DNA of 64,000 nt, taken from assembly GCA_951812925.1 (NCBI GenBank), contig OX638370.1, forward strand, positions 101,632,897-101,696,896, written 5' to 3'. The translations under genes were made by a program, and so were the position numbers. Below the pieces are notes generated by a model. It was not told where the DNA came from. It worked only from the letters and a program-made list of their open reading frames with translations, and ran no database searches. Below are positions 55,346-64,000 of the stretch, one piece after another; within the stretch, counting starts at the first letter, position 1; every line of letters starts with the position of its first letter. The stretch is from Calliopum simillimum (Eukaryota > Arthropoda > Insecta > Diptera > Lauxaniidae).

Positions 55346-56844
55346 GGTTTCTTCTATCAGCTCTCAAGGCGAGCCAAATTGTATGGAAAAAGTTTAAGCG
55401 ATGTGAAGTTCATACAATTTTAAGATAAAATGCCCAAGGAAAGAATTGAAAATTTTGCCCTGCATCATACATGTCACCTACATTTTAGATTCATATATAA
55501 GGTAGTTTTGGTTTTTTTCCACCATATGTAGTTTGAAAAGGCAGAAAAGTAGAACAAGTATCGTTTTTTCTAATTTTAGTACTAAAACAGTAATAAATTT
55601 AGTACTTATTGCCAAACTTGAAACAAGTTACCTTCAGCTTATATCCTGATTCATTACCTTTCCGCAAAAGATGCGAACACGGAAATTGGTTAAAAAATTT
55701 TGTGAAGGGGTGCTTACCACCATCTACAGATTATACTCTTTTTTGCAACGCTCCAAAATTCGCAAGAAAAATAAAAATAAATAGCAGTATTCTTCTTTTG
55801 ATATTTTCATCAGTTTTGATATGAAAAAAAAAAAAATCTCAGTGTTTCAGCCAAATCGGAGGGGATGAGGTCAATTCTTTTTACGAATGGTTGTATAAGA
55901 CTATCAGCCGACGATACAGTCGTTCTGTTTGCGTAAAAAAACATGCGTGACACAATGGTGTCGACCTGTTGAAGTTAAATTCATGTGAAAGTAACCACGC
56001 TTTGTGAATACCTTTACAGTCCATAAAGCAAAGTTTTGAGCTCTGTATAAATTTTGCTTTAAGATTCAGAATAAAAGTATATCATACATAAAGCAGCCAA
56101 CTGCTATGATTTTGTTCATAAGAGTCCTGATTTTTAATCTGGTCTACTGATTAAGCTTACCCCTGAATTATTCCCTGATTTCCGGCCGAAGACCAAATTT
56201 CAGGAAAATACGACGATCAATTTTGGTTCAAAAAAGTCCGGGAATAATATCGTTTGTTGACATTTAATTCAGTTTTTTTTTTTTACACCGTATGTTCACT
56301 GAACATTGTTAAGATATGTACATAATTCGAAATGTTTTGAATAGATTGAAAATCAAAAACTGGAAATTTAGGTGTATTGATTTAAATGTCATATTGCTTA
56401 TCTTCGAGTAAGGACCACCTAATTTTCACTCAAAATATGTTGGCTGAATTAATCATACAGAAACCATTTGTATATGGCTTGAATTAAACCTAATTTTCGA
56501 CTACTTTGTGTTTAGTCGAAATAATAATTTATGATGTACCAAGTTTGTGCAGTGTCTGTAGTAGGCTTTGTCTGAGCATGTGTGACAGCTACATATTTGA
56601 TAAGGCTTTAGCTTTACCTTAGCAGTAGATGCACCCATTAAGAAATTATAAGAAAAGCTTAAATTCAATGAAATATTTTGATATTCTCATTCTTGTAGCG
56701 TTTAAAAAATTTCAAACGTAATTAGCCAAAAAAGTCAACACAATCATTTTTCAATAGAGTACGAGATTTGTAGCGTAGGGCCGTATTATTACCGATTACA
56801 TGGTTCCCAAACTTTCTATCGAGAAAAGTTTTTTTGGTTACATT
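55346..56844. other. Unassigned, with a possible reverse-transcriptase relic
   Basis: Near 55890-55922 the plus strand reads GCIRLSADDTVVLFA, close to the ADD catalytic box of LINE reverse transcriptases; stops surround it. It lies about 1 kb upstream of an RNase H fragment on the same strand, a plausible distance if both derive from one decayed element. The remainder is unassigned. Confidence 0.35.
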
Positions 56845-57867
56845 CCCGTCTAGAGAATTCTGGAACTCTCGATGTGACGATCCGGCATAAATTATAAACG
56901 TTTACACTGATGGCTCTAAATCAGAAAATGGGGTTGGCGCAGGCTTCTATGTCTCCAACTTACGCGAAGAACAATCATTTAAATTACCAGATGAATGCAG
57001 CATTTTCCAAGCGGAAATTTTTGCGATTAACAAAACTGTCGACTACCTTAAAGAAAAAGTAAACAATAAGGTAATCGCTTTGTACGTCGATAGTCAAGCC
57101 GCCTTAAAGGCCTTTAAATCAGACTGTTTTAAATCAAAGACAGTTTTTCAATGTTATACCGATTTAACTTACCTCAGCGAAAAAAATCAGGTATCTCTAA
57201 AGTGGGTGCCATCGCATTGCGAAATTTTAGAAAATGAAAAGGCAGATCTACTAGCAAAAAATGGAGCTCTTCTAGAAGCTTAACTCATTAAAATTCCAGC
57301 CCCGCTTCAACATTTCTTCTCTTTGAAGAACTCGCAATTGCTAACAGTGGCAAACAGACGCTGGGAACAATCCCCTACTAGCGCTATAACAAAGCATTTT
57401 TGGCCTCGTTTTCACAAAGCAGAATATTCCAAACATATGATATCCTTGACGCAGAGTGAGTGTAGTTTACTGACCAGAATTGTGACTGATCCTTGTCTAC
57501 ATAATTGAGCATCATGCCTTTAGATTAGGCATAGTCTCGAACAACTGATGCAGAAACTGTCACGAGCCTGAAAAAGAGTAAACAATTGAACACATATTAT
57601 GTCTCTGTCCTGCTTTGGCAAGAACTAGGCTAAAATGCTTTGGACAGCCGTTCTTCAACTCCTTAAAGGAACTCACTAAAATTCATCTAAGTGACATTAA
57701 AAGATTCGCTGTACTGACAGGATCCTTCAGTTTGGATAAACATCATACTGAAAGGACCAGAGTTTATGAATAGATTTTAATAAGAGAGTTTGTGGTATCA
57801 CTATGGACCCTTGTGGTCTATGTGTGGCAGTATTGCCGCCACCCTAACCTAACCTAAACCTAACCTA
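56845..57867 (+). pseudogene. Non-LTR retrotransposon 3' end: RNase H, zinc knuckle, CCTAA tail
   Basis: Reading frames give PSREFWNSRCDDPA, then NVYTDGSKSENGVGAGF (first Asp), FQAEIFAINK (Glu), YVDSQAALKAF (Asp) and WVPSHCEILENEKADLLAK (last Asp): a complete set of RNase H motifs. After one stop and a frameshift come CRNCHEPEKE, TIEHILCLCPAL and RTRLKCFGQPFF, the C-x2-C...H-x3-C knuckle near the ORF2 C terminus. The 3' UTR has TGTGGTATCACTATGGACC and ends in CCTAA repeats at 57843-57867. RNase H with this C terminus suggests an I-clade LINE (inference). 5'-truncated and dead. Confidence 0.8.
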
Positions 57868-59394
57868 GTGCCATGCTTTATTTGCATATCGCAATATGAG
57901 ACAGTTTTCGATACCCCCTGCTTAAAGCGTTAAGCAATTTAAGGACGGTCATTAGTTGTAATGTACAGGGTGTTTCTCCGAACTTATTCTATAACTAAAT
58001 GTTCGCTTTTAAAAAAAAAAAACTTGCAATGGCATTTTTCCTACTGGGCATCTACATTTTCAGATAAATATTTTTTTGTGGTTTACCTTTGTGTTTTGTG
58101 TTAACACGCTACAACGCGCGCAACATCATGTTCACATGGTGAAAACGTACAATTTTCTTGGAATAAATTTTCTAAATTGATTTATGTTGGATATTAAAGC
58201 CAAAAAAATAATTTGTCATCACTTGTATGTGTAGTACAAAGTACTTGGCGTTACCTACAAAGAGAATTTCGGAAACATTTACGATTATACATATGTACTT
58301 CTTACGTACATATTCCATAAAATATAAGTACATACTTCCGTTTTGATAACGTTGTAAAAATTATTACAAGTATTTTGCTCAAATTAATATTAAAAATTTA
58401 ATGTAAATTTGCAGAAAAATTTGATCAAAGCCTAAAAGCATGCAATATATTTTTGGAATGTGCTAAGCAAAAACAACTTCAGTGCACCCTGTGATTATGG
58501 TGGAAAGAAATAACGAGAAAAGCTGAAAAGTTAGCAAGCTTAAATGAAAAACAACGATAAGAAGCTACAAAGATTTTAGGCAGTTTCGAGATTTTACGCG
58601 TTGATCGCAACCTGCGATTTTAGCTACTTTTCGTTTCAAAATATTTTAAAATATTATAATTTTTGGCAACGAAAACGAAATCATGATGATATTTTATTAA
58701 ATAAAAGTTATTATATTTTACTTCAATAACTTATTTAATGATGATGAGCAAATATGTACATGCCAACAAAAGAAATACATGAATAAATAAAAACAGAATT
58801 ATTTGATACTTCATATAAAAAAGCCTTTAAGTAATTGTAAAAAATGGACAAATTCAATTTCAATTCGATGCAATGAATAAAATATTTACAAGAGCTCTGC
58901 TACTGCTGGTGTTACAAAAGAATTTTAAATTTAATTGAAAAAGTTTGTTCCATCAATATGTTGATTCTCCTCCATGTAATAGTAGAGAGTAACTTTGGTG
59001 CTTCAATGAAATACTTTTAGTATACTCCAAAAATAGCGCTATATAGCCATTCGATGTCAAGCGTAACTATGATAGAATGCCCTCACCCGCTCTCGTTTCG
59101 TTGAAATTTGCTACATGGTTTCGTTTCATGCCAAAATCGATAAAAATAGCAAAAAAAAAAAAAAAATTTTTGTGATTTTTTTTTTGCAGGTTTTGGAGGG
59201 GTGCAAAATGTAATTGTGACAAACACGCCTTCTCATATGTAACTTTTATGATTTTTTGAGATCTCAAAAAATGAAATTGACCGATACACGTACTACTCCG
59301 CAAAACTCACAAAAATGGTCCGTAACTAAGACATTTCACATGTTCTGACCTTTTTCAGAAAGATAGTAAATCTGGCCATAGAATTTTTTTTATG
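57868..59394. other. No gene recognised
   Basis: AT-rich sequence between two oppositely oriented retrotransposon ends. ACAGGGTG near 57964 and CACCCTGT near 58486 could be worn inverted ends of an element, but this is too weak to call. Confidence 0.4.
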
Positions 59395-59778
59395 CCCTAC
59401 ACCCAAGATATAATCTCTGAGCCATGTCCGTCTGTCTGTGCGCCTGGCTAGCTGACTGACTGTGCGTGGAAATATTTTTCACGGGAAAACTAACCAAGAT
59501 AATTCAACGAAATTTGGTATAATTGCTTAGTCTTAAAAGGTAGCTCATGGGATTGAAAATAAGCGAAACCGGTCAATGGACACGCCCATATAAAAAATAT
59601 ATTCAAAAAGCAATATTTGGATCATTATTTGTGATAACGAAAACAAAATACTTAAGATAGTATATATAAGCCCAGAGCATAAACTAGATGAATTCGGACA
59701 AGATAGCGTATTACCTCCCATATAAGCAAGAGTTTTAAAATGCTATACTGAAAGCGTTTTTTGAAACAAAACCAACTA
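59395..59778 (+). repeat. Repeat R, left part, split by a retrotransposon
   Basis: It starts TATGCCCTACACCCAAGATA and carries the GTCCGTCTGTCTGTG block, CACGGGAAAACTAACCAAGA, GCGAAACCGGTCAATGGACA and one internal unit up to GCGTTTTTTGAAAC. CCAACTA (59772-59778) marks the insertion point; R resumes after the same 7 bp at 61953-61959. Confidence 0.7.
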
Positions 59779-59847
59779 GGTTAGGTTAGGTTTAAGTGGC
59801 GGCAAATTAGCCACACATAGACCAAAAAGGTCCATAGTGATACCACA

Positions 59848-60387
59848 TCATCCCGGACGTTGAGTCGCATAGATGTAATTAATTAGATGTAATAATGGGG
59901 TTTTAACCCTCTTCAGGCTTGAGCGTGAAGCCTTTAGTAGCCATGTAGCCATTGCGAAGTTTTTTATTTGTTTTAGACCAGTATCTGAGAGTTTTTCAAG
60001 ATTGTTAAAAAACATTTGTCCATGGGTTTTAAATCTGGTTCTGCAAAGCGCTGGACAAAAACACAGTAGATGTTCCAAATTCTCCCCTTTGTCTTCATTG
60101 CACCAACGACACCTACTATCCGCTAGAATGCCCATTCTATGAGCATGATAACCAATAATACAGTGTCCAGTGATGGCTCTTACAACAATTCTACATGTTT
60201 TACGAGATAAAGACAGAAGGTATTCGGTTTTATCTTTACAGAAAGTTGGGCAAAAAGTTTTGGTTATTTTGCTAGTATGTGATTTAATCCATTTTAGGTT
60301 AGCCTCACAGTAAAGCGATTTCTGATATATAACATTGTGGTGCTGTAAGGGAAGTGATACGCTTAACGGTTCACCATCGAGTAGCAC
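59848..60387 (-). pseudogene. Retrotransposon ORF2 C-terminal region with zinc knuckle
   Basis: An open stretch of about 179 codons contains KSHTSKITKTFCPTF, SRKTCRIVVRAITGHC, GYHAHRMGI, then CRWCNEDKGENLEHLLCFC (C-x2-C-x9-H-x3-C) and TRFKTHGQMFFNNL. This is the conserved end of LINE ORF2 proteins. It continues from the RNase H region at 60388-60770, whose final motif WVPGHQNIEGNEIADEQAK lies in a frame just upstream. The stretch begins without a Met of its own; it is part of a larger broken frame. Confidence 0.8.
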
Positions 60388-60972
60388 ACCTGCTTTTGCC
60401 TGTTCATCAGCAATTTCGTTGCCCTCTATATTTTGGTGACCAGGTACCCAGTTCAGACATGTTTCAAACTTACTGCTGGGGGTTTGAAGTAGATTTTAGC
60501 ATCGAAGGACTGACTTGGATTTAATTATATAGTTTGTAAGGGACTTAAGGGCAGCTTGGCTGTCAACATAAAAATTTACCCTATCGACGGCTCTGCCCAC
60601 CATTACATGTTCCTTCGCCATACTAATCGCCTCCAACTCAGCTTGAAAGATGCTACAGTAATGTGGCAATTCATACTTTAATGTTGTATTGTAGGTGGGA
60701 ATGAAAACCCCAGCCCCCACCCCAGCTTCTTGTTTAGAGCCGTCCTTGTGAATATTAATAGAATTCTATGAGTCTGAAGCTCGGTTAACCCAGGAATTTT
60801 TCGATTCTATGTTAACAGAGAACTTCCTATCAAGATGCAGTGTTGGCTTACATTAGTCAGTCGACTTTTTACAAACAGAGCTTAGTTTGCTGTGTCCGAA
60901 TTCTATAAAGCTGAAACCCTCAACTTCTTTCAGTCGGATCGCAGTTTTAAAGACTACTCATTTTTACATGTA
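60388..60972 (-). pseudogene. Retrotransposon RNase H domain, frameshifted
   Basis: On the minus strand: INIHKDGSKQEAGVGAGVF (first motif; Lys replaces the usual Thr before Asp), CSIFQAELEAISMAKE (Glu), NFYVDSQAALKSL (Asp), a break near 60496, then WVPGHQNIEGNEIADEQAK (final Asp). Upstream, LKEVEGFSF and FGHSKLSSVC belong to the linker after the reverse transcriptase. At least two frame breaks prevent function. Confidence 0.78.
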
Positions 60973-61896
60973 CAGTCTGTTAAATAAGAGCGTGGTCACG
61001 ATTACTCGCGATCGGTAAAGTATAATGCTGTAATTTTTTTTTCTCACACAGAGGGCAGTATTGTCCTTCATGCTTCGTGAAAGTGAATCAGCTGACCACT
61101 CTTTTCAATGCGTTCTCAGCATTTTTCCAAAATGAGTACCGCGTACGCGTCGCGCTTTGAAGCCGTTTTTTTGTGTTTGCACCCCAAAGGTCCCAAAATG
61201 ACCCAAGCGGCGGCTGCGAAGTATATGCAAAAGTCGAAACAGTTTGTGAGTAAGTGGGTGAATCGCTTCAAAGAAGAAAAAAATGTCGATGACTTTCCAA
61301 ATCGCGGGTATGTCGGTGTAGTGACGGAAAAACAGGAAAAACTGATCTGTGCTCTATTTTCGAAAAATCCAACATTAACTTCGCGTGAAGGTGCTTCGAA
61401 ATTGTCCCAAAAAGGTTTGAATATCTCCCACGGAACTATTCGTAATCATTTGATTGCAAATAGTGTGAAATACCGAAGTACTTTGCAAAAACCGATGCTC
61501 AGTGAAAAACATGTCCAAAAACGTCTTGAATGGGCCAAAGACAAAATGGTGTCGTGACTTTGGATTGGCCGTCTCAGTCGCCCGATGCCAATCCAATTGA
61601 AAACGTTTGGGCGCAAATGAAGATGAAGCTTCAGAAAAACCGACCCTGCAACTTGAAACAGCTGGTTCGACGCATTCACAAAATTTGGAGGTCGTTTTCA
61701 GAAGAGTATGCGCAAAATCTTGTTCAAAGTATGTCGCGAAGATGTCAAGCTATAATTGATGCTGGGGGTGATTGGACCTGCTATTAATGTATTTGCATTG
61801 AAGTTTTCGATCAAATAAATCAATATTAAAAAGAATTTTCGCAATGGGTATTTTCATTTTCTCACAACAATGACCACGCTCTTATTTAACAGACTG
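60973..61896 (+). mobile_element. Tc1-like element, 924 bp, perfect 26-bp TIRs, internally deleted
   Basis: The ends CAGTCTGTTAAATAAGAGCG, extending to 26 bp, are identical in inverted orientation and flanked by TA (60971-60972, 61897-61898). Removing the element restores the interrupted retrotransposon sequence, including a conserved reading (SLNVLLNMLSIDLHVKMSSL) across the junction. The transposase gene has lost its middle, so this copy could only move with help from an autonomous relative. Intact termini suggest it was mobilised recently as a non-autonomous element. Confidence 0.92.
61132..61784 (+). pseudogene. Tc1-like transposase with the catalytic core deleted
   Basis: The first reading, from ATG 61132, gives MSTAYASRFEAVFLCLHPKG and two helix-turn-helix regions (MTQAAAAKYMQKSKQFVSKW; LTSREGASKLSQKG) typical of the Tc1 DNA-binding half. 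It runs to KRLEWAKDK and stops at 61557. In another frame from about 61550 the C-terminal part follows: TLDWPSQSPDANPIENVWAQ, with the third catalytic residue (Glu of NPIEN), ending GGDWTCY at 61784. Roughly 120 residues carrying the first two catalytic Asps are missing and the join shifts frame. The N-terminal fragment could still bind termini. Confidence 0.88.
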
Positions 61897-61952
61897 TAAG
61901 TCAATAGAAAGCATGTTAAGTAGTACATTTAATGATTCTGCTGATGTAGTTT

Positions 61953-62290
61953 CCAACTAAGGTTCACTCAAATACTAAGAACATTAAATGAGATCTCATA
62001 GCAAAAACTAAGAGAACTCGTGTAAAAAGTGATATATAAGCAAAAGTTTGAAAATGCTATACTGAAAGCGTTCTTTGAGTTAATCCAACCAAATTTAACT
62101 AGATGAACTCCGGAAAAGAAGGCCTAGAGCATCATATAAAAGCAAAATGAACGTACTTAGTTCTGTAAGGCAAGCCATATTTAAGGAAATGAAACCAAAT
62201 TTCGCACAGATACTTGAAATTGTTAGTGCAAGATTTGAGCAAAACTAAGTGAATTCGGTCATGGAAACCTATAAGTATGCAAGGCGCCTA
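61953..62290 (+). repeat. Repeat R, right part
   Basis: It resumes after CCAACTA with GGTTCACTCAAATACTAAGA, an AGCAAAAACTAAGAGAACTC block and a further unit with GCAAAAGTTTGAAAATGCTA and GAAAGCGTTCTTTGAGTTAA. It continues the copy started at 59395 and fades out near 62290 without a clean terminus. Confidence 0.65.
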
Positions 62291-63836
62291 TGTAGCGGCA
62301 TTTAATTACGTATAACGTACTAACATTTTTTTTTCAAGAACAGATTGAGCAGATTTCGGAAAACAGTTCTATGTGAAAATTTTGTTTTCATTTTTGCGTA
62401 GGTATTGCTTTAATATCTATACACACATAAAAATTCACATGCTTATAACTTTTAAAAAAATTTTAATTTTTGAAATGAAAAAAATATAAGGCAATAATCC
62501 TGATCAAAAAGTCTTCAAAGAACCACCAAAAAAAGTTTGAGTTGAGCTCAAAGTTGCTGTTGTTTAGAAAGAAGCCCTTAGTTGCGGAAAAACCGACTAC
62601 CGACTGTTACATATTCACGCATATCCCTATCGCGCGGTCATTTCCAATCCGCTGAATTTTGTAAAGTCTGCTAAAAGAAATTAACAAAATAAATCAAGGG
62701 CAACGTAAATATTTTACTACATTTTACTGTTGTAAGCGCTGATGAATTCTTGGAATTTAGTTGTTTGTATCCATCCACTTTGTTTTATATTTGTTATTCG
62801 TCTTTTATTTTGTGACGTTATTTTACTTTTCTGATTGTCATTTGCTAATAACTGCTAAATGGAGTGACATCTTCTTGGTAAACAACAAGAAAAAATAAAA
62901 GAAAAGATAAAGACGGCAGAACCGAGAAGGAAACCATACACATGAGAAACCACATAGACACAAGCAACCATCCATCCATCCAAGCAACCATCCATGAACT
63001 TGGTGTACCTACACATACTACATCATTATCCAACACGACTGTTTGCACTTTTTATCTTCACATGGCTGTATGTGGCCTCATTGCTATCATTTCCGCTACT
63101 GAAATGTCGATTTCCTGCGTATTTCCGTACGTACGAGTACAACGCATGTAGGAGGTGCTGCTCATGTGTGGCAGTGTCGTCTGTAAATCCTTGTAATGAC
63201 TTTCACAACCTCAACTATGCCACGTATTCTAGTCGTATGTGTGAGTATACCTACTGTAATTTGAAAAGGAAATTTCGCTTGCAAACAACAAACATAAGCG
63301 TTACGAAACACTTGATGTAATTTATCATGTCTTTTTCCTTTTTCATATCCATGTATACGTAAGTATAGGTACGGATATACACATGTGTATATGTATATAA
63401 TCACCAACATCTCATTTAAGCGCCTGCTGTTCTCCTGCTTAGCAAATATTTTCGATAATATTCCTCACTTTGTAATTTACTTTTAATATCAATATCAATT
63501 TCAATTTATTTTTAAATCTTATGAAATACCCTCGTTAATATTGTCATAAGCCTAATGATGCATGAACTTTGTGGATTGAGAGTCCTTCTTGGAATCTGAA
63601 CAGCATTTATCAGAGCAGCACCAACTATTCTGTTTTGGAGTTGGGCCTTCTTATGCGTCTAAAAGTTTACTGTCTAGAGAGTTTAAGAAATTTGAAAATA
63701 AATAAATATATGTTACGCATGATATGTAATCAGCAAAAGATTTTTTTTTGTTTAAAAATAAATAATACCTACATTTTTATTTTGATTTTAATTTTGAACG
63801 ATTTTTTAAAATTGTTGTGTAAAACAATATTTACCC
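62291..63836. other. No gene recognised
   Basis: AT-rich to mixed sequence. Overlapping frames on both strands at 62845-63410 (67-108 codons) cover a non-repetitive stretch but show no domain, codon bias or conserved motif. I cannot support a gene. Confidence 0.4.
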
Positions 63837-64000
63837 TTATTTAACTGCCCTAAGCTTGATGTTATTAAGTTTTACATTATTTAGTTTAATATAGTTAATA
63901 ATATTTGGATTTTTCTGGCACGCTTTTCGTTTTAAAATGACCCAAACATTCTCAATTGGATTGAGGTTGGGGCTTTTGCCCGGCCATTTGCTTGACTTAA
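63837..64000 (-). pseudogene. C-terminal end of a Tc1-like transposase, running off the window
   Basis: The minus strand reads WPGKSPNLNPIENVWVILKR followed by KACQKN and then an Asn/Lys/Ile-rich stretch to a stop at 63837. SPNLNPIENVW is the hallmark around the third catalytic Glu of Tc1-like transposases. The normal C-terminal continuation after the ILKR region is replaced by unrelated AT-rich sequence, so the 3' end appears truncated. The rest of the gene lies beyond 64000. Confidence 0.75.

Larger units (their letters stand above)
59779..61952 (-). mobile_element. Truncated I-like retrotransposon inserted in repeat R
   Basis: A 7-bp target duplication CCAACTA flanks a 5'-truncated retrotransposon whose 3' tail is the minus-strand CCTAACCTAACCTAG at 59777-59793. 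The 3' UTR shares TGTGGTATCACTATGGACC and TCTATGTGTGGC with the copy at 56845-57867, so both belong to one family. Subtracting the nested Tc1-like element leaves about 1.25 kb. Coding remnants continue on both sides of that insertion. Confidence 0.85.

Noticed and set aside
57963..58493. A transposon bounded by ACAGGGTG and CACCCTGT
   Set aside because: Only eight bases match, flanks do not show a TA pair on both sides, and nothing inside is recognisable.
62845..63410. Overlapping frames of 67-108 codons on both strands as an unknown gene
   Set aside because: No codon bias, no motif, and frames on opposite strands overlap; chance open frames explain them.

Overview
The window is an AT-rich, non-coding-rich piece of a dipteran nuclear genome, most likely a non-drosophilid higher fly and plausibly a tephritid. 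The grounds are one ZAD-type C2H2 zinc-finger gene (the ZAD family is greatly expanded in insects), an intact DD41D mariner-like transposase of the kind first described from Ceratitis rosa and other tephritids, a Mos1-like mariner relic, and dispersed repeats resembling those of cyclorrhaphan flies. The species call is inference. No rRNA, canonical tRNA, CRISPR or bacterial feature is seen.

The only convincing host gene is on the minus strand at 41586-44311. It has two coding exons joined in phase 0 across a 1022-bp intron and encodes a 567-residue nuclear protein with an internal ZAD and four zinc fingers. The intron carries MITE-like insertions.

Almost everything else recognisable is mobile DNA or its debris. 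DNA transposons: an apparently intact DD41D element (26094-27355), a deleted Mos1-like DD34D element (31700-32572), a deleted Tc1-like element with perfect 26-bp TIRs (60973-61896), a Tc1-like transposase end at the right edge, and small non-autonomous elements with diagnostic target duplications (hAT-like 8 bp, piggyBac-like TTAA, mariner-like TA). Non-LTR retrotransposon 3' ends with RNase H lie at 18080, 56845 and 59779-61952, and a C-terminal fragment lies at 28755. The two latter RNase H copies end in CCTAA repeats.

The striking architecture is the number of long palindromes (fold-back structures): 5144-6725, 9692-12826 (with a perfect 229-bp-arm hairpin element nested at 12000-12465), 20600-21440, 29830-30909, 31405-33268, 46750-47213, 49470-50232 and 51180-52060. 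Many are nested, so insertion order can be read: repeat R, then retrotransposon, then Tc1-like element at 59395-62290; hAT-like MITE, then fold-back, then hairpin at 9530-12930; family X, then fold-back, then mariner at 31300-33640. A dispersed repeat called R here (ends near ATACCCTACAC, internal units of about 140 bp) occurs at least six times, plus related stretches.

The remaining intervals (about 1.1-2.9, 6.7-7.9, 12.9-14.2, 16.1-18.1, 24.7-26.1, 37.7-38.8, 44.7-46.7, 48-49.4, 52.4-54.1, 57.9-59.4 and 62.3-63.8 kb) hold no feature I can support. They could include introns or regulatory DNA of genes extending outside the window.
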